The position numbers and the translations under genes were made by a program. A model generated the notes under the pieces. It ran no database searches, had not been told where the DNA came from, and saw nothing but the letters and a program-made list of their open reading frames with translations. Positions 58,415-64,000 of a DNA stretch of 64,000 nucleotides are shown one piece after another. How positions within the stretch are numbered: position 1 is the first letter of the stretch; each line of letters opens with the position of its first letter. The stretch comes from Amyelois transitella (lineage: Eukaryota; Arthropoda; Insecta; Lepidoptera; Pyralidae): NCBI RefSeq assembly GCF_032362555.1, contig NC_083515.1:2205001-2269000 (forward strand), in the 5' to 3' direction.

Positions 58415-59251
58415 ATTTCTCTACCACTTCACTTATCACCAAAAGCAACAAGTACTTCTAAAATATAAATGTATTACTACCTATTAGTACATAAAAACAC
58501 TAAACATTTCGTCTTGATTTATAAAACATTGAATTTGTGGAGTTACTTTACACTTACTTATTTTTTATTTAGGCAAAACAAGAAGTTAGGTTAACACGTT
58601 TGATCACAAATGTCAAGTCAACACACAACGTTGGTTGGCATTTTTATATAAGCGTGACATTGACAGATTTATTTTAGTCAGTTTGATCTACCAACAAAAA
58701 GAGATTTTCCGGTTAGAACTGCCAAATTATTACAAATTGTTATTGTAATAATAATTATTTCGTTCACACTGAGAAACGAACGAAAATAAAAGAACAGGAA
58801 CAAAATGTACCCCGTCACATTTTTTGTTTCTAGTGTATGGGGTTATCTAGGGTTCGTTATCTTCTCCACACGAACCTTTATTTATTACAATTTGAAATGC
58901 ACATAGATTAATATGTAAACTAGATCTCTTCTTATGTAAGCAATAAAATCTAAGGTTAAATAAATTAAATAGGTAAAAAAATATTTTCCCAAAAATACTT
59001 AAATGAAGTTATTTATTCATAATAATTCCAAATAACGATGCCTCGATCAAAAGTATTTAATTTCTGGCTTATAAATAGTTAATTGAGAATGATAAAATGG
59101 AAATGAAAAATTGTTAACTTCCTATCCAGATATACATGAGTATACAAGAAGTAACCAACTAGAAATCTTACCATTGTTAAATTTGAAATACATACAAGTC
59201 ATTGATGAGCATATATTTCAGATTAAGTATCGTATTATCTACGTATGTAAA
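58415..59251. promoter_or_regulatory. Divergent 5' region of DRG1 and the mesothelin-like gene
   Basis: 837 bp separate the start codons of the two head-to-head genes. It is AT-rich with no recognised repeat family. I see no coding exon. Promoter function is inferred only from position. Confidence 0.4.
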
Positions 59252-61064
59252 ATGGAAGCTTTGCTGCTTATTTATTTAAATTTGTTTTCTGTTTCTGCCA
59301 GGTGATGAAATTTTTATATGCACCACAATAAAAATCTCAATGTAGATCATGTCTTATTTAAAATTTGTATAAATTTCTCTTTGTACTATTAGTTAGATGC
59401 AGACTATATTTTAAAAGTTATATTTATACTTATTAATTATACTTAGATTATTCTTTGCTGAACATGAAAGTGCTACAAAATCGATTGAAGAAATGGCCCT
59501 AGATTACGACGATGATAAGAATGCTATGCTAGCTCTGGGCGGAAAAGGCAAGCGGTAACATATAATATTTCCATAAAACATCAACAACTGTAGAAATTGC
59601 TTTAGAAATGAAATAAAGTTAATGTATTAAGTATAATTGATATACCCGTGATATTCTTTTTTTAGAAAACATTAATTTTTACGAAGACTTTTATGACGAA
59701 TTTGATGCTCGAAGTAATCAACAACAGTCTATGAATATGATTTTCTTTGGTCCCTCAACTTCTTTTATGAGATTGGATTCAGAAAGTGTCCTCCATATAT
59801 TGATGTACACTAAAAGACATTTAGTGCCAGTTGCTAGAGCATTATTAGCGTGGGATATGATAACAGGTAATAAACTTTCAAAGTGATGTAACAATCTTGT
59901 GAGTATCTGTAAAAATACATCAATTATTTTTTTAATTTTAGATGGCAAAACTGCGGCATTTCTGCAGGGGCGAGAATATGTTGCCTTTGGAACTCTATTG
60001 AACGTAATACCCGAGGAAGATTTATATTACGCCAATTTTGGAGATAATACTGTTCTTTCATATTTTGCCAGTACTTATGTGAATTTGAACAACCGAAAAG
60101 TACCTAATGGATTTATTAATTGGAATAGGTTTTTATATATTTCAGTTTAGCAACAAAAATATTTGAAAAAATATATTTTGTCGCAGTTTGGTGTCCTTGT
60201 AGCTGCATTCAGGCGGTATTATGGAGATCAGTGGTACAATAACAGCACGATAATAAACAAACTTGGTTACTTGATATGTGGCTTTCCGTCCCTCGATCTG
60301 CAAAATATTAGCCCTGCAATATTCAAAGAGATAACCATTGAGGTTTTAAGTAGGCTACGTAGGTGTAACCACAAACAAACTAAGGTAAGTGTGGCTAAGT
60401 ACAATAAATTACTTGGTTGCGAACAATTTTTTTAAAAGTAATTTAAAATACATCTATTTTACAGACGCTCTATGATATAGCGACTCATCCTCACGCGTAC
60501 GGAGAGCCATATAAATGGTCATCACATGAAATTGTTCGACTTGACAACTTATTCAATTGTAAGAACCGTCATTTAATTGGACATAGAAAAGCTTTACATT
60601 CAGCGTTAGTCATAGAATTTGGAAAAATTATGTCTTAGTACAAGGTTGTACGACTTCGCCGAAATGCTGTTTACTTTCAGCAGTATTCATACAAATGGCT
60701 TCTTTATTTTTCATACACAAACATTTAAGTAGCCTATGAAATGTTGGTGTATAGCGAATAAAAAAAAAACATCTACAAACCTATAATTTCAGGTATCCCA
60801 GAAGAAGACATTGGATCTCTGCCCCTAGAAGCAATAGCCGCGATATCCCCAGTTGTTATGAAATCAATGAAGCAAGACAAATTGGATTATTTCACGAAAG
60901 AACAAATACAACGGATGCATCCCAAAACGCGACGTATTTTCATTTTAAGAATGCAACTAAGCAACAGCCTTGATATGAACCTCATCACACGACGAGGAGT
61001 TGTATCACATTTATCTACTAAAGCTTTAATTTTTAATATTTTACTTTGTGTAATTACTAAATAA
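59252..61064 (+). CDS. Secreted mesothelin/stereocilin-like protein, 357 aa
   Basis: Seven exons: 59,252-59,301, 59,447-59,547, 59,666-59,866, 59,942-60,099, 60,187-60,384, 60,465-60,558 and 60,793-61,064. The first encodes a signal peptide (MEALLLIYLNLFSVSA). Mature sequence is helical with repeated LPLEAIAAISPVVMKSM-, FTKEQIQRMHPKTRRIF- and LGYLICGFPSLDLQNISPAI-like segments and paired cysteines, resembling the superhelical repeats of mesothelin, stereocilin and otoancorin. The end (STKALIFNILLCVITK) is hydrophobic and could be a GPI-anchor signal, as in mesothelin relatives. Intron 2 needs a GC donor (AAAAG|GCAAGC) to keep frame; a nearby GT gives a stop. The family call is by eye and moderate. 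Function in insects is unknown to me. Confidence 0.6.
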
Positions 61065-61963
61065 ATATTCAAAATAGATTAATTATGCAGTTATTTACAC
61101 GACCTACCTTCAATTCAAGTTTCTGTCTTTTGTCTCGCCAGCTTACTCTCTGAGGAGTATCAAGTCGTCCACCAGGATGGATCAATGGATCTTAGATCAC
61201 GGTGAACGTTGCATGAATGAGTAGTTTATATTTTTTAGCGTCAAACTAATGCACGTTACTGAGAAAAGAGTCATTCTGCAATATGATACGTATCATTTAC
61301 AACTTATTTGATATGAAAATAAAAGAGTTTTCAATATATTTAAAGGGCCGAAAAAATAAACTATTACTTTAAAAAATCTTTTTTTGAGTTTTGTTAAATA
61401 GTTGTTAGTTTTGTTTTTTACTGGGGCTTCCTATGGGAATTCCCCCAAAATAAAAGTAGCATAATTTTCTTCTAAAGGATTAGACCAAATTTTTGATTTT
61501 GTTCCTTGCAAAACAAAATAATTATGTTTTCCTTTTTTTAATCCTACTGAACCCTAATTTAATGACAGCAGACAGAACAATTTATTTTGATCTAAATATG
61601 AAATTCAAATTCAAGGAATATCCGCATCCGTTTTTACGACTTTTTATTTAATAATGGTAACTTATTGTAATTTATTACATACAAAGTTTTATCAAGATCA
61701 CAAATATTATTAAAAATGCAACTTTTCTGTTTTACTATGCGTTTCTTTATACATTTAAACTAAACAGTACTTTTTGAGTGCACGAATTTTTGGTTGTTTT
61801 TCAAGGTCATTTGCCATTTTGTTTACAATCGCCATTTTCATTTTTCAATTTCGCAAGCCACGAACTTGATTCTCTCTTTTTGGGAGTCGTCTGTGAAGAT
61901 CTACACCTTTCCGAATCATTTGCGAATAATATAATTATAAGAAAATATTTTTTATTGCCTAAA
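61065..61963. other. Intergenic, AT-rich
   Basis: It lies between the mesothelin-like gene and the RNA-binding gene, both on the plus strand. There are possible AATAAA signals near 61,062 and 61,319 for the upstream gene. In-frame codons without a stop precede the downstream ATG from 61,778, but the homology begins at 61,964. No repeat family is recognised. Confidence 0.4.
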
Positions 61964-64000
61964 ATGCCCCCTGTTAAGCATTTTTCATCTAGTGAAGTGA
62001 ATCAGTATGAATTATCGTCTAGATTATTAACTTTAACCGAAAATACTTCATATACACTAACACAAATAAATGGACAGAGAATCTATAGAAAAGCTCCACA
62101 TGCATGGAGTGGGCCGGAGCCTTCGAGAAATTGTGAGGTAAGTTGGTAGTCAGATATTTGCAGTTTTCGATATTTTTCCCCAAAGGTGAACAAAAGTTTG
62201 GCTTTAGAAATATCTCATGGCATACCTACCAGCTCCGTCTCTACCATTAGGTTATGAACAAAGACTGCATTCAAGGGTTTATGTAGTCATCTATCTAGTT
62301 AAGTAGTGGAATAATAAGCATAAGTAACTAGAATATTAAACTAGAAAGTTTTGGCGCCAAGCGTTAAAAAAGTCTCCTTGAAGATGGTGAGTTCTTCTGC
62401 CTCATTATCATTCATTATAATCTATAATATTCCTCTGCACAGGACTATGGCGCTGTTAAAAAGAGGCAAATTTGCAGTGAATTTGGGTAGAATGACTGTT
62501 ATACCACGTAACTTAGTAGGTAGATACCTATTTACGCTAGAGGTATGAACTTTGCCCACAGAAAGTTAGATAAAGCGAACATGCTCTATTCTAATAAGCC
62601 GGGCCACTACTAGGTACTTCCTACGTACCTATACAAGGAGAGTGTGAATGGGGAATGTAAGAAAGCGATCGAACCTTGATAAAATTGGGGACGTCTTGGC
62701 AAAAGGTCAGGTCCTTAGGTCAGGTCTCTCGAGGAAAGAGATATTCAAACATCATTAATTGATAACCGTCCGTTTTGTCACGGCAAGGGCGGTTTACACC
62801 GAGACGACACGACGAGACATTTTGATAGAGCGACATCGACAATCAGTTCCATTAGGTAGATTTTGGTATGGTATAGATATTCCGTTTTCTCTGTAATGTA
62901 ATAGAGATAGATTCATATTTCTGCTTCTCAGAAAAACTGAAATTGAGTCCTATGCTCTATTAAAATGTCACGTCGCGTCTCGTCTCCTGAAGTAACCTCG
63001 GCGTATGGCGAAACAACTCGTGTCAGCAAACTATTGTTCCCGTGAGATTTATAATCACGACTGACTTATGGTAACGGAGCCCTGAGATATAAGATAGGTA
63101 CAGTATAAAAGGTGTCCTCAGGTATTCATCGGGCGGATTCCTCACGACTGCTTTGAAGACACCCTCGTGCCGCTGTTCCGCCAGGCTGGGGAGCTGTTCG
63201 AGTTTCGGCTCATGATCAACTTCTCTGGGTGGAATAGAGGGTGAGTTTTTAGAATTATCTTGAATATTTACGAATAGAAATAGAAACATCGCTATAAACC
63301 TCGAAGGCTACATGCATTTACCGATTCTTGCATTGGCAAGAAACTTTAACCTGTCTTACCTATTTTTTTCGTCAAACTATATTGGTTGTAGATACGCATT
63401 CGCGATGTACACTACCGATACCGAAGCGAGCAACGCCATCAGGATGTTTAACAACTACATGATCCGGCCTTCTTGGCAGCTGGGTAAGCATAGTTATTTC
63501 CAGCGACCTAATTTACCTATAAAATGACTAAAAGTTTATGGCGTGATATTTTTAGTAAATTATGTTTGTATATAAGTACTTTTGTATTCAGATCCGGAAC
63601 ACCTCACATAAAATCGGTCATGTTTCATTCTAAAATCGACGAAGTCGCAATCATCAGCTAGTTAAAAAAATCTCAAAGTCGCTGGCGTTTTCATAAATCA
63701 TGTTTGTACCTATTATCTCACGTAATCTTTTTACAGTCGCCCTTTTTGCTTCTTTCTTTTCTCCCAATATTTAGCAATCAATAAATTGAAAGAATTATTC
63801 TACAAAACAGGCGTTTGCCCTTCGATCAACAACTGCCGCATCTTCATATCCCGCATCCCCCCTACAACGCCTTCAGCGGAGATCGTTCGTTTGTTGTACG
63901 CGCTCACCGATGAAGTGCAGGAGGTCCGCATCAGGCGGTCCATTGCTTCATGTGCTGCTATCGTGGAGTACAAGTCTCATCGCGGCGCGGCAATGGCAAG
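61964..64000 (+). CDS. RRM protein of the A1CF/RBM46/RBM47/DND1 family, 5' part
   Basis: This family binds mRNA; members act in RNA editing, germ-cell fate and mRNA stability. Exons are 61,964-62,137, 63,122-63,240, 63,392-63,483 and 63,811 to beyond the right edge. The N-terminal family motif reads [22 protein letters not shown]1 has [19 protein letters not shown] (RNP2), then [20 protein letters not shown] (RNP1). RRM2 starts [19 protein letters not shown] and reaches [19 protein letters not shown] and RPSWQL recall dead end (DND1), whereas [10 protein letters not shown] recalls A1CF/RBM46, so the exact member is unresolved. The start is the first ATG giving the conserved N-terminus. The gene continues past the window. 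Confidence 0.85.
62138..63121 (+). other. Intron 1 of the RRM gene
   Basis: 984 bp between GTAAGT and CTCAG. It contains no repeat family I recognise apart from a short R2-like piece near 62,680-62,745 (GGACGTCTTGGCAAAAGGTC). A frame at 62,351-62,548 is open but has no supporting features. Confidence 0.5.

Overview
The window is eukaryotic nuclear DNA from an insect, most likely a moth or butterfly. It has many small introns with GT-AG borders, AT-rich introns around some very GC-rich exons, and a dense load of short dispersed repeats, several ending in CATA/ATGT microsatellites as is common in Lepidoptera. There are also tRNA-derived SINEs, a mariner and a non-LTR retrotransposon. All exon models were assembled by eye from splice borders, codon phase and family resemblance. 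No alignment or expression data were available.

Layout. From 39,738 down to the left edge, on the minus strand, lies most of one gene: BTAF1/Mot1, the SNF2-family ATPase that strips TBP from DNA. I place 29 coding exons whose phases all agree (1,543 codons); the remaining ATPase exons lie beyond position 1. About 4.7 kb without a recognised gene follows. Then comes a compact block of six genes: NOL12/RRP17-like (44,460-45,774, +), NTHL1 (46,026-49,107, -), EMC3 (49,768-52,542, +), DRG1 (54,459-58,414, -), a secreted protein resembling the mesothelin/stereocilin family (59,252-61,064, +), and the 5' part of an A1CF/RBM46/RBM47/DND1-type RNA-binding protein (61,964 to the right edge, +). NOL12-NTHL1 and EMC3-DRG1 are convergent; NTHL1-EMC3 and DRG1-mesothelin-like are divergent pairs. 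Apart from general housekeeping roles (transcription, rRNA processing, DNA repair, membrane protein insertion, translation GTPase) they do not form one pathway.

Most unusual feature. Four BTAF1 exons (7, 9, 25 and 29) carry tandem arrays in which the unit is the exon, or its 3' part, together with its splice donor and a few intron bases. Unit lengths are 99, 135, 122 and 74 bp. In two arrays each unit looks like a complete, phase-compatible exon separated from the next by only 13 or 15 bp. In exon 9 nine successive donors share one phase, so 1 to 9 copies of a 45-residue unit could be translated. The neighbouring NTHL1 gene has what may be an older outcome of the same process: two diverged 135-nt versions of exon 2 separated by 22 bp, too short to be an intron, which should force mutually exclusive splicing.

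Transposons also touch BTAF1 splicing. A mariner with an intact transposase frame ends 8 bp before exon 21, so the polypyrimidine tract and branch point must lie in the mariner. A retrotransposon with a 2-base frameshift lies just upstream of exon 20.
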